Assembly: GCA_045540015.1 (NCBI GenBank) | Contig: JAZQGP010000004.1 | Location: forward strand, 1-64,000 | Reading direction: 5' to 3' | DNA: 64,000 nt | DNA from: UMGS1387 sp045540015 | GTDB taxonomy: Bacteria > Bacillota > Clostridia > Oscillospirales > CAG-382 | In this document: positions 1 through 7,063 of the stretch, in pieces | How positions within the stretch are numbered: the first letter of the stretch is position 1 | How the letters are laid out: every line of letters begins with the position of its first letter | The notes under the pieces: generated by a model | Database searches by the model: none | Told to the model about the DNA's origin: nothing | The model's input: the letters and a program-made list of their open reading frames with translations, nothing else | Program-made: the position numbers and the translations under genes

Positions 1-38
1 GACCATGTTTTTCCCTTTCTTCTGATACTTCCTTTCAT
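1..38 (-). CDS. Tyrosine recombinase (phage/ICE integrase), 5' end only
   Basis: Only the first 12 codons are in the window; they read MKGSIRRKGKTW. This opening is typical of the arm-DNA-binding N-terminus of Tn916/phage-type tyrosine recombinases, whose first beta strand usually reads like GSIRKRGKTW. An AGGAGG ribosome site lies 7 bases upstream of the ATG, so this is a true gene start and not a chance frame. The catalytic domain is off the left edge. If the call is right, the left boundary of the window is the end of an integrated element, with the integrase as its last gene next to the attachment site. Seen: start codon, ribosome site and peptide. Inferred: family, from 12 residues only. 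Confidence 0.6.
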   Translation of the reverse strand, partial: MKGSIRRKGKTW

Positions 39-68
39 AATAAATCCTCCTGTAATGTATTAAGGTTT

Positions 69-198
69 CCCTTATTCACATTATACAGAAGGCTTAAAAC
101 CCTTGATATATCTGCGTTTGAAAGCAAAATAAGGGAAGACACAAGAAAATCCATCGCAAAATTTTCTTTCCCTTGTCTATCCCTTATTTACCCTTAAA
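69..198. repeat. Repeated CCCTTATT-like octamers, possible integrase arm sites
   Basis: CCCTTATT occurs at 69-76 and 181-188, and inverted (AATAAGGG) at 128-135. Close variants lie at 100-107 (CCCTTGAT), 170-177 (CCCTTGTC) and 191-198 (CCCTTAAA). Tyrosine recombinases of the lambda/Tn916 type bind such short arm repeats next to their own gene. The cluster lies between the recombinase start and rubrerythrin, so an arm-site or auto-regulatory role is a reasonable inference. Confidence 0.4.
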
Positions 199-284
199 TC
201 ATCATTTTTCTGTGCTAAAATTCACCTTAGTTTCGTGACCAGTAAGTACATGAAACATTCTCATCATAAAACCGCATAAAAACA

Positions 285-306
285 GAGGTTGAGAAACCTC
301 AACCTC
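285..306 (-). terminator. Intrinsic terminator after rubrerythrin
   Basis: A perfect 9-bp stem (GAGGTTGAG/CTCAACCTC) with a 4-base loop lies just beyond the rubrerythrin stop codon and is followed on the minus strand by TGTTTTT. It would end the rrf2-rubrerythrin transcript. Confidence 0.7.
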
Positions 307-337
307 CGTATCAAATCGTATCTAATTGTATCTAATC

Positions 338-925
338 TTATTTAAAATAGCGGTTTAAGAGACCCTCTAAACCTCTACCGTGCCGAGCTTCATCTCTTGC
401 CATTTCATGCACAGTATCATGAATAGCATCAAGTCCGTTTTTCTTTGCGCAGGAAGCAAGGTCAAACTTACCCTGTGTAGCTCCGTATTCGCAGTCAACT
501 CTCCACTTGAGGTTATCCTTAGTGGTAGCCTTCATATTAGGCTCAAGGTCCTCTCCGAGAAGCTCTGCAAACTTTGCTGCGTGTTCAGCTTCTTCGTAAG
601 CAGCCTTTTCCCAGTAGAGACCGATTTCGGGATAGCCCTCTCTGTGAGCAATTCTTGCCATGCAGAGATACATACCAACCTCAGAGCACTCTCCGTTGAA
701 GTTTGCCATGGGCTGTTCAAAAATGTACTTCTTGGCTGCTTCGCTTATGTCGGGGTTGTTTTTAACGGTCTTTGCGTACACGCCGTATTCATGCTCTGCA
801 GCAAGTGCTGCGCCTTCAACCATTTCCTTGAACTTTTCTGCCGGAACCTTACAAACCGGGCACTTTTCGGGAGCCGAATCTCCTTCGTGAACATAACCGC
901 ATACTGAACATACATACTTTTTCAT
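338..925 (-). CDS. Rubrerythrin with N-terminal rubredoxin domain (reverse rubrerythrin)
   Basis: A 195-residue non-haem iron protein of the cytoplasm that reduces hydrogen peroxide in anaerobes. Residues 1-35 are a rubredoxin domain with Cys6/Cys9 and Cys22/Cys25 as CxxC pairs; residues about 45-195 are a ferritin-like four-helix domain with the expected Glu/His-rich helices (EEAEHAAKF, MARDEARHG). The rubredoxin-first order is that of clostridial reverse rubrerythrin, as opposed to classical rubrerythrin with rubredoxin at the C-terminus. The ATG at 925 is chosen because GGAGG lies just upstream; an upstream in-frame TTG would swallow the ribosome site. It follows the Rrf2 gene by 29 bases, so the two are very likely co-transcribed and controlled by the Rrf2 operator at 1392. 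Confidence 0.92.
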   Translation of the reverse strand: MKKYVCSVCGYVHEGDSAPEKCPVCKVPAEKFKEMVEGAALAAEHEYGVYAKTVKNNPDISEAAKKYIFEQPMANFNGECSEVGMYLCMARIAHREGYPEIGLYWEKAAYEEAEHAAKFAELLGEDLEPNMKATTKDNLKWRVDCEYGATQGKFDLASCAKKNGLDAIHDTVHEMARDEARHGRGLEGLLNRYFK

Positions 926-954
926 TTTCTTTTCCTCCAATAAGTAAATATAAA

Positions 955-1368
955 TTAAAATTTGTTTTTTACAGCGTCGTCAAGAGTGATGTCTGACAGC
1001 TTTTGCGCTATTTCGCTGTTGATATTGCAAAACAGCCTGTGAAAACAGCAATTGTCTTTGTCACAGTGCATCCTGCTGCAATCGTAGCCTTCTTCGATGC
1101 ATCTCGAAATCATCATACCGTCGCCCGAGGCGGAATATATATCGATAAGACGAATATTTTCCGGCTCTCTCGAGAGTGTGTATCCGCCGCCTGTGCCTTG
1201 CTTTGAATTTACAAGCCCTGCACAGAGCAGCTTTCTCATGACCTTGAGTGCTATCTGCTGCGATATGCCGCATTTTTCGGAAAGCTCCTTGGTATCGCAC
1301 CGCTCTCCTTTAGCTGCCAGAACGTACATAACTCTGAAACAGTAATCCGTTTCCATCGGCAGCTTCAA
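955..1368 (-). CDS. Rrf2 family transcriptional regulator with cysteine cluster
   Basis: A 137-residue winged-helix regulator. The N-terminus MKLPMETDYCFRVM and the wing motif GTGGGYTL (residues 58-65) are characteristic of Rrf2/IscR proteins. A C-terminal group of cysteines (Cys90, Cys97, Cys102, Cys107, Cys108) stands where IscR and NsrR bind an iron-sulfur cluster, so a redox or Fe-S sensing role is likely but unproven. The TTG start at 1368 is preferred because it restores the family N-terminus and has AAGGACG upstream. Promoter and palindromic operator lie upstream, suggesting autoregulation. The next gene is rubrerythrin, so the regulated output is probably peroxide defence. Confidence 0.88.
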   Translation of the reverse strand: MKLPMETDYCFRVMYVLAAKGERCDTKELSEKCGISQQIALKVMRKLLCAGLVNSKQGTGGGYTLSREPENIRLIDIYSASGDGMMISRCIEEGYDCSRMHCDKDNCCFHRLFCNINSEIAQKLSDITLDDAVKNKF

Positions 1369-1391
1369 ATCATCACGTCCTTGTGTTTTGT

Positions 1392-1414
1392 AACTATACC
1401 TCTTTGGTACAGTT
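1392..1414 (-). promoter_or_regulatory. Palindromic operator, probable Rrf2 box
   Basis: The inverted repeat AACTGTACC-N5-GGTATAGTT (minus-strand reading) has 8 of 9 arm positions paired. It sits directly downstream of the -10 box, over the expected transcription start of the rrf2-rubrerythrin operon, an ideal place for repression. Confidence 0.65.
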
Positions 1415-1416
1415 AG

Positions 1417-1445
1417 ATTATAGCACACGTTTTTTTGTTTGTCAA
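1417..1445 (-). promoter_or_regulatory. Sigma-A promoter of the rrf2-rubrerythrin operon
   Basis: Perfect consensus: TTGACA at 1445-1440, a 17-bp spacer and TATAAT at 1422-1417 on the minus strand. Confidence 0.8.
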
Positions 1446-1452
1446 TAGGTTT

Positions 1453-1632
1453 TTAAAAATTTTTTTGAGATTTTTTTGTATATAAAAAAGGCAATTTGTG
1501 AATTGCCCCTACGATTTCAGACAAAAATTCCTGTCTTCCATATGTACATATCGTAACAAAATACGCTCTCGGCGTTGAATAATCATAACCCTTTAATCTT
1601 GTCGGTTTACGAAAAGGCAAATCAACTCTCAC
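1453..1632 (-). pseudogene. REP-associated tyrosine transposase (RAYT, Y1_Tnp) remnant
   Basis: The first 35 or so codons (RKPTRLKGYDYS, then YFVTICTYGRQEF) match the N-terminus of IS200-like RAYT transposases. The frame then runs into an 18-bp palindrome (AATTGCC arms) and stops. The HUH metal motif and catalytic tyrosine of the roughly 150-200-residue family are missing, so the protein cannot be active. The palindrome probably is the 3' recognition hairpin of the element, making this an internally deleted, non-autonomous copy. A GTG at 1632 could be the original start; it overlaps the end of the GIY-YIG gene. Confidence 0.65.
1490..1507. repeat. REP-like palindrome of the RAYT remnant
   Basis: GGCAATT-TGTG-AATTGCC, a perfect 7-bp stem, lies where the transposase similarity ends. 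Such imperfect or perfect palindromes are the DNA partners of RAYT enzymes. Confidence 0.5.
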
Positions 1633-1975
1633 GTTCAATAATCCTTTCAATCTCCACCGGACACTCAAATTCTCTGCTTAGCTCAAACCCGATTTCCGAA
1701 AGCTCCGGGAAAAACTCCGACACTGCCGCAGGATTCTTCAAAAGCTCAAGCTTTTTTTCTCTTGTCAGGCGCTTTATCCTGTACTCAAGCTTTGCCGCAT
1801 CAGCGTAATTTTCGGTTTCCCACAGCATTTCAAGGCGCGTTACCTTGTGGCTTTTAGTATACTTTGCCGACGGCTTTGCCTTTGAAGCGTGCTGTGAAAG
1901 GCGCTTTTTTATGTCCTTTGCAATGCCTGTGTAAAGAGAACCGTTTTCGCAGCTTACAATATAAATGTATGCCAT
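1622..1975 (-). CDS. GIY-YIG nuclease-superfamily protein (UPF0213/YhbQ-like)
   Basis: A 117-residue protein beginning MAYIYIVSCENGSLYTGIAKD, which carries the YIYI...YTGI core of a GIY-YIG domain, followed by RLSQH and a basic helix. It is the single-domain type found as YhbQ/UPF0213, whose cellular role is poorly defined (DNA handling is suspected). The C-terminal 30 residues extend beyond the usual core. Its ATG directly abuts the stop codon of the upstream carboxypeptidase (TAAATG), so it is translationally coupled. Its 3' end overlaps the presumed start of the transposase remnant by about 11 bases. Confidence 0.85.
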   Translation of the reverse strand: MAYIYIVSCENGSLYTGIAKDIKKRLSQHASKAKPSAKYTKSHKVTRLEMLWETENYADAAKLEYRIKRLTREKKLELLKNPAAVSEFFPELSEIGFELSREFECPVEIERIIERES

Positions 1976-3136
1976 TTACTCTGTCACCGTGTCTTGCTGT
2001 GCCGTGTCTGCATTTGTCTGTGCAGCCTGTGCGTCATAAAACTGCTGAATAAGGTCAGCGTTTGGTACGTCATTTATCTTGACTGTCACAACAACGTGTC
2101 CGTTATTATCGCCGGAAAGTGTATAGGGCAGTGTTTTTGGAATTTTAATTGAGCTTTGCTCCTGAGAAACGGGAGCTGTATATACTTCATACGTGCCGTC
2201 GGGAGCAGCAATTGTCAGCCTGTCGCTTTCAATCGGATAATAAGCAAGCCTGTCTATATATTCTTCAAGGCAAAGGTTTTCGCGAGTCATATGATATGCA
2301 TGAGGCAGTCCGACATAGCGAAGATGCCACGGCTCATAGTCAATGCCTGTAATGTGCGTTTTGTCTTCGGGGTAGCGGATTACAAAACCGTATTTATAGC
2401 AGTTTTTGGTTATCCATTCATAAACGCCCTCACCGAAATAATCCTCTTGTCTTCCGTCAATGAACAGGCTAAGGTCAATAGCGTAGCCCGAATGATGCTC
2501 ACTTGCTCCAGGTTCGGTTGCGATAAGCCGTCCCTGTTCTTCGCCGTACTGGTCAATCTTTGCATCAAGCACTATCTGCTGCATTTCATATGAGCGATAT
2601 GCATCAACTATGATAATATCTCGGTGTCCCGAAGCTTCGGCAAAGCCTTCGAGAAGGTTATTGAGCGCGTTTATAGCTGTTTTGTTGAGTGAAAGATTTA
2701 TGTTTTTTACGTAATAGCATTCGCTTTTGCTGTCATAAATGCTCTCGGGAGCTTCATAGGGAACAAGACCGCTTCTTGCATCAAAGTCATATGTGTGAAG
2801 CTTATTTACAAGTATCAGTTCCCCGCACTTTGTATCGCTGAGTGAGACATTCACATCGGTGTAATTTGCTTCTATATCTGCAAGTCTTGCCTTGCGTTTT
2901 TCCTGCTCGGAGCTGTTTTGTCCGTCCTCTGAAGCTGACTCATACTTTGAATAATCGGCATCGGGAACCTCTTTTGTAATTATTTTGGAAAATATATTAT
3001 AGTTTACAAAAACGGCGATAACTATAAGCACCGCCACAAAGGTGGTCGCATTTGAGGTGCCGCCGGACTGTCTGTGCGCCGGCTGTCTTGTAACGTTTGT
3101 ATTTCTGTTCAAGGGGCGGTTATTTCTGTTGTCCAT
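1976..3136 (-). CDS. Membrane-anchored VanY-type D-alanyl-D-alanine carboxypeptidase (M15B)
   Basis: A 386-residue protein with a short basic cytoplasmic head, one transmembrane helix around residues 32-50 and a large extracellular part. The peptidase domain has the zinc motif SEHHSGYAIDL (SxHxxGxAxD) and the second metal/catalytic motif EPWHLRYVG, as in VanY and DacB-like LD/DD-carboxypeptidases acting on peptidoglycan stem peptides. A Gln/Ala/Thr-rich tail follows. The ATG at 3136 has AAGGAG 6 bases upstream; an in-frame TTG further up does not. VanY homologues are common housekeeping wall enzymes, and no van resistance genes are nearby, so vancomycin resistance should not be inferred. Confidence 0.88.
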   Translation of the reverse strand: MDNRNNRPLNRNTNVTRQPAHRQSGGTSNATTFVAVLIVIAVFVNYNIFSKIITKEVPDADYSKYESASEDGQNSSEQEKRKARLADIEANYTDVNVSLSDTKCGELILVNKLHTYDFDARSGLVPYEAPESIYDSKSECYYVKNINLSLNKTAINALNNLLEGFAEASGHRDIIIVDAYRSYEMQQIVLDAKIDQYGEEQGRLIATEPGASEHHSGYAIDLSLFIDGRQEDYFGEGVYEWITKNCYKYGFVIRYPEDKTHITGIDYEPWHLRYVGLPHAYHMTRENLCLEEYIDRLAYYPIESDRLTIAAPDGTYEVYTAPVSQEQSSIKIPKTLPYTLSGDNNGHVVVTVKINDVPNADLIQQFYDAQAAQTNADTAQQDTVTE

Positions 3137-3200
3137 ACCTCGGCTCCTTACACTCAATGATTATTAAATACAGTATACCACAGATTTCGCAAAAAAGGTC

Positions 3201-4247
3201 TTAATTATTTGTTAATTCGCAAATATTATTTATAAAATCCGTTGAGTCAACTGCGTTTTTTACCTCTCCGCGTGCTCTTTCTATCTCATGATACCACAGC
3301 ATACCGTCCTTGCCGTAAAGACGCTGAACGAGTGCATCGGGGTTTTTCTTTATGTAATCAATATATTGAGCCGGAGTGTAGCCTGTCATTCGTTTATAAC
3401 ACTGTATAAAGTAGCTGACGGTATTAAAGCCGCAGCTTTCCGCAGCAGCTGCAATGCTGTGACCTGCAATAAGCATGGTTTTGGCTTTTCCGATGCGAAC
3501 GGTAAGAATATAGTCGCCGACAGACATTCCCACGATATTTCTGAAATCTCTTGCAAGCTTTGTTCTGCTGATATAAAACTGTTGTGCAAGCATATCAAGC
3601 GAAAGCTTTTCGCCGCAATGGTCGGCAATATATTTGAGAAGTGTTCCGAAATACTGCCGTCCTTTCAGATTCTGCACTTCGACATATACTCCTCTGTCGT
3701 TGTTTCTCAGCACCTTTGCAATATGCGAGAGTATGGCACATGAAATACAGCGTATGGTGTATTCATCGGTTATTTCGGTTTCGGAAATGATACGGCACAA
3801 GGATGTGAGAATCTTCTGCTCATAGTCGCTCAGGCGCCTTATTATAACCTTGTTGCAGTCAGTCAGGGTTTCTACGTCTTCAAAGGCAAGAAGGCCGCAT
3901 CTGAAGGATTCCTCGAGACAGCAGAACAGCACTCTGCTGTAGCCGTCCTCATAGTCATTAACCTGCATATGAGGGGTGTTCGCAGGGTAAAATGCCAGAA
4001 ACGGCGCCTTTACCACCGTGCTCTCGTCAACGGTTACGATATTTGACGTGCCGTGGGTAACTATTGCAAATTCATGGTGAATATGGGTGTGCATACGAAA
4101 ATGCCTGTTTACATAGTCCATTGAACGAATTTCCGGGTCCTTGCAGGGCTCTACGTTCCATATGCCCGTCCACGGATACTGAACCGAGTTTTCGGATTTT
4201 TCATTTCCGGTACAAGCAGAAGTACCCATATACGTGTTTTTTTTCAT
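3201..4247 (-). CDS. AraC family regulator with N-terminal cupin
   Basis: A 348-residue protein. Residues about 45-120 form an AraC-type cupin (HTHIHHEFAIVTHG, then PANTPHMQ), expected to bind a small ligand, often a sugar. Residues about 205-305 carry two helix-turn-helix units (LAQQFYISRTKLARDF; AAESCGFNTVSYFIQCYKR). A 45-residue tail past the usual end is not explained. An AAGGATG ribosome site precedes the ATG. The nearby polysaccharide deacetylase lies upstream in the same direction, separated by 256 bp holding this gene's own promoter, so its targets are unknown. Confidence 0.85.
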   Translation of the reverse strand: MKKNTYMGTSACTGNEKSENSVQYPWTGIWNVEPCKDPEIRSMDYVNRHFRMHTHIHHEFAIVTHGTSNIVTVDESTVVKAPFLAFYPANTPHMQVNDYEDGYSRVLFCCLEESFRCGLLAFEDVETLTDCNKVIIRRLSDYEQKILTSLCRIISETEITDEYTIRCISCAILSHIAKVLRNNDRGVYVEVQNLKGRQYFGTLLKYIADHCGEKLSLDMLAQQFYISRTKLARDFRNIVGMSVGDYILTVRIGKAKTMLIAGHSIAAAAESCGFNTVSYFIQCYKRMTGYTPAQYIDYIKKNPDALVQRLYGKDGMLWYHEIERARGEVKNAVDSTDFINNICELTNN

Positions 4248-4346
4248 TCTTTACACATCCTTTTTGCGCTTTTTCCGGCCTATATGCCAAATTCTGATAT
4301 CAGAAACGGAGTATCAAAGTTGTTATTTTACCCCCAACATATTAAA

Positions 4347-4375
4347 ATTGTACCAGATATGATAAGGTTTATCAA
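4347..4375 (-). promoter_or_regulatory. Promoter of the AraC gene
   Basis: TTGATA, 17-bp spacer, TACAAT on the minus strand, about 100 bases upstream of the AraC start. The remainder of the 4248-4503 gap shows nothing else that I can name. Confidence 0.5.
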
Positions 4376-4503
4376 GCACAAACAATGCATTTTTTATGCC
4401 TTGAATGTTAAAATCGTGCCAAAAGTTGTTTTGATAACAGAAAGCCATATACAAAACAGAACAGTATTTTCACTGCTCTGTATCAAAAACGGATATTATT
4501 TTG

Positions 4504-5346
4504 TTATGAAAGCGAAAGAGTTTCTCCGGCTTTTACGCAAATTGTGTTATCATACGATGGTGCAACCCATACGTCAATAACCGAGGGGTTATAAACTTTT
4601 TTGCAATCTGCGCTCCAGACAAGACGCTTAAACGCCTGAACATAATCGTAAATCTCTATGTTCGTAGCATACCACACTTCGTCCTCGTGACCGCTTATCT
4701 TTTCGGCAAAGGTTTCTATATAATCCCAGTTGTTATTGGAAGTATTGTTATCAAACTCATATGTATGTCCCCACACATAGAAAAGCCAAGGACCTCTTCC
4801 TGAATGCTTGTCAAGGAATTTATCTGCAAGATTAAAAAGCTCAGGATGTGAGTGATGACATGTGGCAGGCATTCTCAGCCAGTCCGTCGGCACATCAAAA
4901 TTAAGAGTAGCTCTTGTTGTACGCGAATATGCAATGCCACAATCAAAAAGCACCCTAACAGCATCGTCGCTGTATGTTCCGTATGGATACGCCATACCTC
5001 TGACAATAGTGCCGAACATCTTCTCAAGGTTAAGTCTGTCCCGGCTCACTTCATAAACAACCTGAGACATTGGCAGCTGTTCAAGATGTGCGTGGCTGAG
5101 AGCGTGGATTGCAACTTCATGTCCCTTATAAGTTTCAAGCGCTTCCTCAATGCACATTCTTCCTTTTTGCTTTTCGGGATCATCTGTCCTTGAATGTTCA
5201 AAGCAGCCCGAGTTAAGATTAAAGGTTCCCTTTAAGCCGTATTTATTCAAAATGCCAACGAATCTCTTGTCCTGTCTTACTCCGTCGTCGTAGCTAAGCG
5301 TAAACGCTTTTGCACGTCCGCCCGGAAAACGAATGAATGTGTTCAT
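4504..5346 (-). CDS. Polysaccharide deacetylase family protein (NodB-like)
   Basis: A 280-residue protein without signal peptide. The NodB motifs are visible: FTLSYDDG near residue 20 (metal/catalytic Asp pair), HALSHAHL near 90 (HxxxH zinc ligands), then the AYPYG loop near 120 that follows in CE4-like folds. Members remove N- or O-acetyl groups from polysaccharides, but this cytoplasmic-looking subgroup is little characterised and some are amide hydrolases. AAGGAG lies 8 bases before the ATG. It has its own promoter, divergent from the amidohydrolase. Confidence 0.8.
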   Translation of the reverse strand: MNTFIRFPGGRAKAFTLSYDDGVRQDKRFVGILNKYGLKGTFNLNSGCFEHSRTDDPEKQKGRMCIEEALETYKGHEVAIHALSHAHLEQLPMSQVVYEVSRDRLNLEKMFGTIVRGMAYPYGTYSDDAVRVLFDCGIAYSRTTRATLNFDVPTDWLRMPATCHHSHPELFNLADKFLDKHSGRGPWLFYVWGHTYEFDNNTSNNNWDYIETFAEKISGHEDEVWYATNIEIYDYVQAFKRLVWSADCKKVYNPSVIDVWVAPSYDNTICVKAGETLSLS

Positions 5347-5384
5347 TATAAGTCTCCTTTGCACTGTGAAAAACTGTTTTTTTT

Positions 5385-5414
5385 ATTGTATCATATATTG
5401 AAAGACTTTGTAAA
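5385..5414 (-). promoter_or_regulatory. Promoter of the deacetylase gene
   Basis: TTTACA, 18-bp spacer, TACAAT on the minus strand, about 40 bases upstream of the start codon. Confidence 0.5.
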
Positions 5415-5466
5415 CCCAAATCAATAAAATGATATAAAATCTTAAAATATTATTACACATCTTATG

Positions 5467-5495
5467 TTGACTATCGAACAAAACTGTGCTAAAAT
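5467..5495 (+). promoter_or_regulatory. Promoter of the amidohydrolase gene
   Basis: TTGACT, 17-bp spacer, TAAAAT, ending about 30 bases before the ATG at 5527. It shows that the in-frame ATG at 5464 lies inside the promoter and is not the start. Confidence 0.6.
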
Positions 5496-5526
5496 ACCGA
5501 ATATCACATCCTCGGAGAAAACAAAA

Positions 5527-6312
5527 ATGCAGATAATAGACTTTCACACACATATATATCCCGACAAAATAGCAGAACGCGGAACGCAGAGCACCTGTGA
5601 TTTCTACGGTCTTACAACCGACCTTGTCGGAAACGCAAAAACGCTTAAAGACGAGGGCAAAAAGGCGGGAATATCAAAATTCGTTCTGCTTCCCGTTGCA
5701 CTAAAGCCCGAACAGGTACGACACATAAATACCTTTACCGCCGAAGTAATCAAGGAAAACGAGGAGTTTTACGGTTTTGGCGGAATGCATCCCGACGTTG
5801 AAAACCCCGAGGACGAAATAAATGCAATAGAAGAAATGCATCTTCTGGGAGTAAAAATTCATCCCGACATTCAGCAATTTCCTATAGACGACAAGAGGAT
5901 GTATCCGATATACGAAATGCTTGAAGGACGCATGCCTTTATTTGTTCACTGCGGAGACCCGAGATACGACTTTTCAAGACCGGAAAAATTAAAGAAGGTG
6001 CTTGACGATTTTCCGCATCTTTGTGCAATTGCCGCACATCTCGGCGGCTGGTCGCTGTTTGAAAACGCATATGAGTGCTTAAAGGACAAAACCTGTTTTC
6101 TCGATGTTTCAAGCAGCATTATGTTCGACACTCCCGAAAATATAAAAAAATATATTACGGGCTACGGTGCAGACAGGATACTTTTCGGTACGGATTTTCC
6201 GCTGTGGAACCCCAAAACCGAGGTTGAAAGGTTTCTGAGCCTTGGACTTTCCGATGAGTACAACGAAAAGATACTTTGGGGAAACGCTGCAAGGCTTTTG
6301 GGAATTGAATAG
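5527..6312 (+). CDS. Amidohydrolase family 2 (TIM-barrel metal hydrolase/decarboxylase)
   Basis: A 261-residue TIM-barrel enzyme. It opens with IIDFHTHIYP (HxH metal ligands), has VKIHPD in the middle, the PLFVHCGDP strand, AHLGG (third metal His) and closes with GTDFP (catalytic Asp). This order is that of the amidohydrolase-2 group, which includes ACMSD and resorcylate decarboxylases as well as plain hydrolases; the substrate cannot be read from sequence. CGGAGAA precedes the chosen ATG. It is monocistronic, with its own promoter and a strong shared terminator downstream. Confidence 0.88.
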   Translation: MQIIDFHTHIYPDKIAERGTQSTCDFYGLTTDLVGNAKTLKDEGKKAGISKFVLLPVALKPEQVRHINTFTAEVIKENEEFYGFGGMHPDVENPEDEINAIEEMHLLGVKIHPDIQQFPIDDKRMYPIYEMLEGRMPLFVHCGDPRYDFSRPEKLKKVLDDFPHLCAIAAHLGGWSLFENAYECLKDKTCFLDVSSSIMFDTPENIKKYITGYGADRILFGTDFPLWNPKTEVERFLSLGLSDEYNEKILWGNAARLLGIE

Positions 6313-6315
6313 CAA

Positions 6316-6341
6316 GACGCCGCACTTAAAAGTGCGGCGTC
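6316..6341. terminator. Bidirectional terminator between amidohydrolase and pflA
   Basis: A perfect 12-bp stem (GACGCCGCACTT and its complement) with a 2-base loop lies between the two convergent stop codons. U-rich bases follow on both strands. Confidence 0.75.
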
Positions 6342-6346
6342 AGACG

Positions 6347-7063
6347 TTATTTTGTGTTATTCTGTATAACGGCTTCAAGCTGTGTAAGCTTTTCGCTTGT
6401 TGCCTCGGGCGTATTTGCAAGAGGGAAGTCAATTCCGAGATTTTCATACTTTTCAAGACAGAGTTTTCTAAAACCGAGAAGCTCTGTTTTTATTATGTTG
6501 CTATAGGTGTTTTTCAGCCTTGCAAGTTCAAGAGCTGTTTCTTCGTTATCATTTAGCGAGGGGATTATAACAGTACGCAGAACAACCTTTATATCTTTGC
6601 TATATGTATAATCAAGGAATTGGTCAACCTGCTTTTTTGAAAGACGTGTGTATTTTTCGTAATCATTTTCGTTTGTGTACTTATAGTCAAGAAGCACAAG
6701 GTCGGTATGTCTTAAAAGCTCTTTTAAATCGTCGTTCAAAACGCAGCCGCTTGTATCAAGACAGGTATGAATGCCGTTTTCGTGCATACTCTTAAACAGC
6801 TCTGTAACAAATTCTGCCTGCATCAGCGGTTCTCCGCCGGACACGGTAACTCCGCCTTCTTTTCCGAAGTAGCCTTTAAAGCGAAGAATTTTTTCACAAA
6901 CTTCGTTGACCGTATACTCCGTACCGCCCGAAAAATCCCATGTATCGGGATTATGACAGCACACGCACCTGAGCGGACAGCCCTGCATAAACACTACAAA
7001 GCGCACACCCGGCCCGTCAACAGTTCCAAGGCTCTGAAAGGAGTCGATGCGACCTTTTATCAT
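6347..7063 (-). CDS. pflA: Pyruvate formate-lyase activating enzyme
   Basis: A 238-residue radical SAM enzyme that abstracts a hydrogen from the glycyl residue of PflB. Cys29-x3-Cys33-x2-Cys36 binds the 4Fe-4S cluster, and TVSGGEPLMQ supplies the GGE SAM-binding motif. The opening GRIDSFQSLGTVDGPGVRFV is the PflA signature; there is no extra ferredoxin-like insert, which separates it from activases of other glycyl radical enzymes. Its ATG overlaps the pflB stop codon (ATGA), so the two genes are translationally coupled and both lie under the ZTP riboswitch. Confidence 0.95.
   Translation of the reverse strand: MIKGRIDSFQSLGTVDGPGVRFVVFMQGCPLRCVCCHNPDTWDFSGGTEYTVNEVCEKILRFKGYFGKEGGVTVSGGEPLMQAEFVTELFKSMHENGIHTCLDTSGCVLNDDLKELLRHTDLVLLDYKYTNENDYEKYTRLSKKQVDQFLDYTYSKDIKVVLRTVIIPSLNDNEETALELARLKNTYSNIIKTELLGFRKLCLEKYENLGIDFPLANTPEATSEKLTQLEAVIQNNTK

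Noticed and set aside
1976..3136. Vancomycin-resistance determinant
   Set aside because: VanY-like carboxypeptidases are common wall enzymes; no vanHAX, vanR or vanS gene is present.
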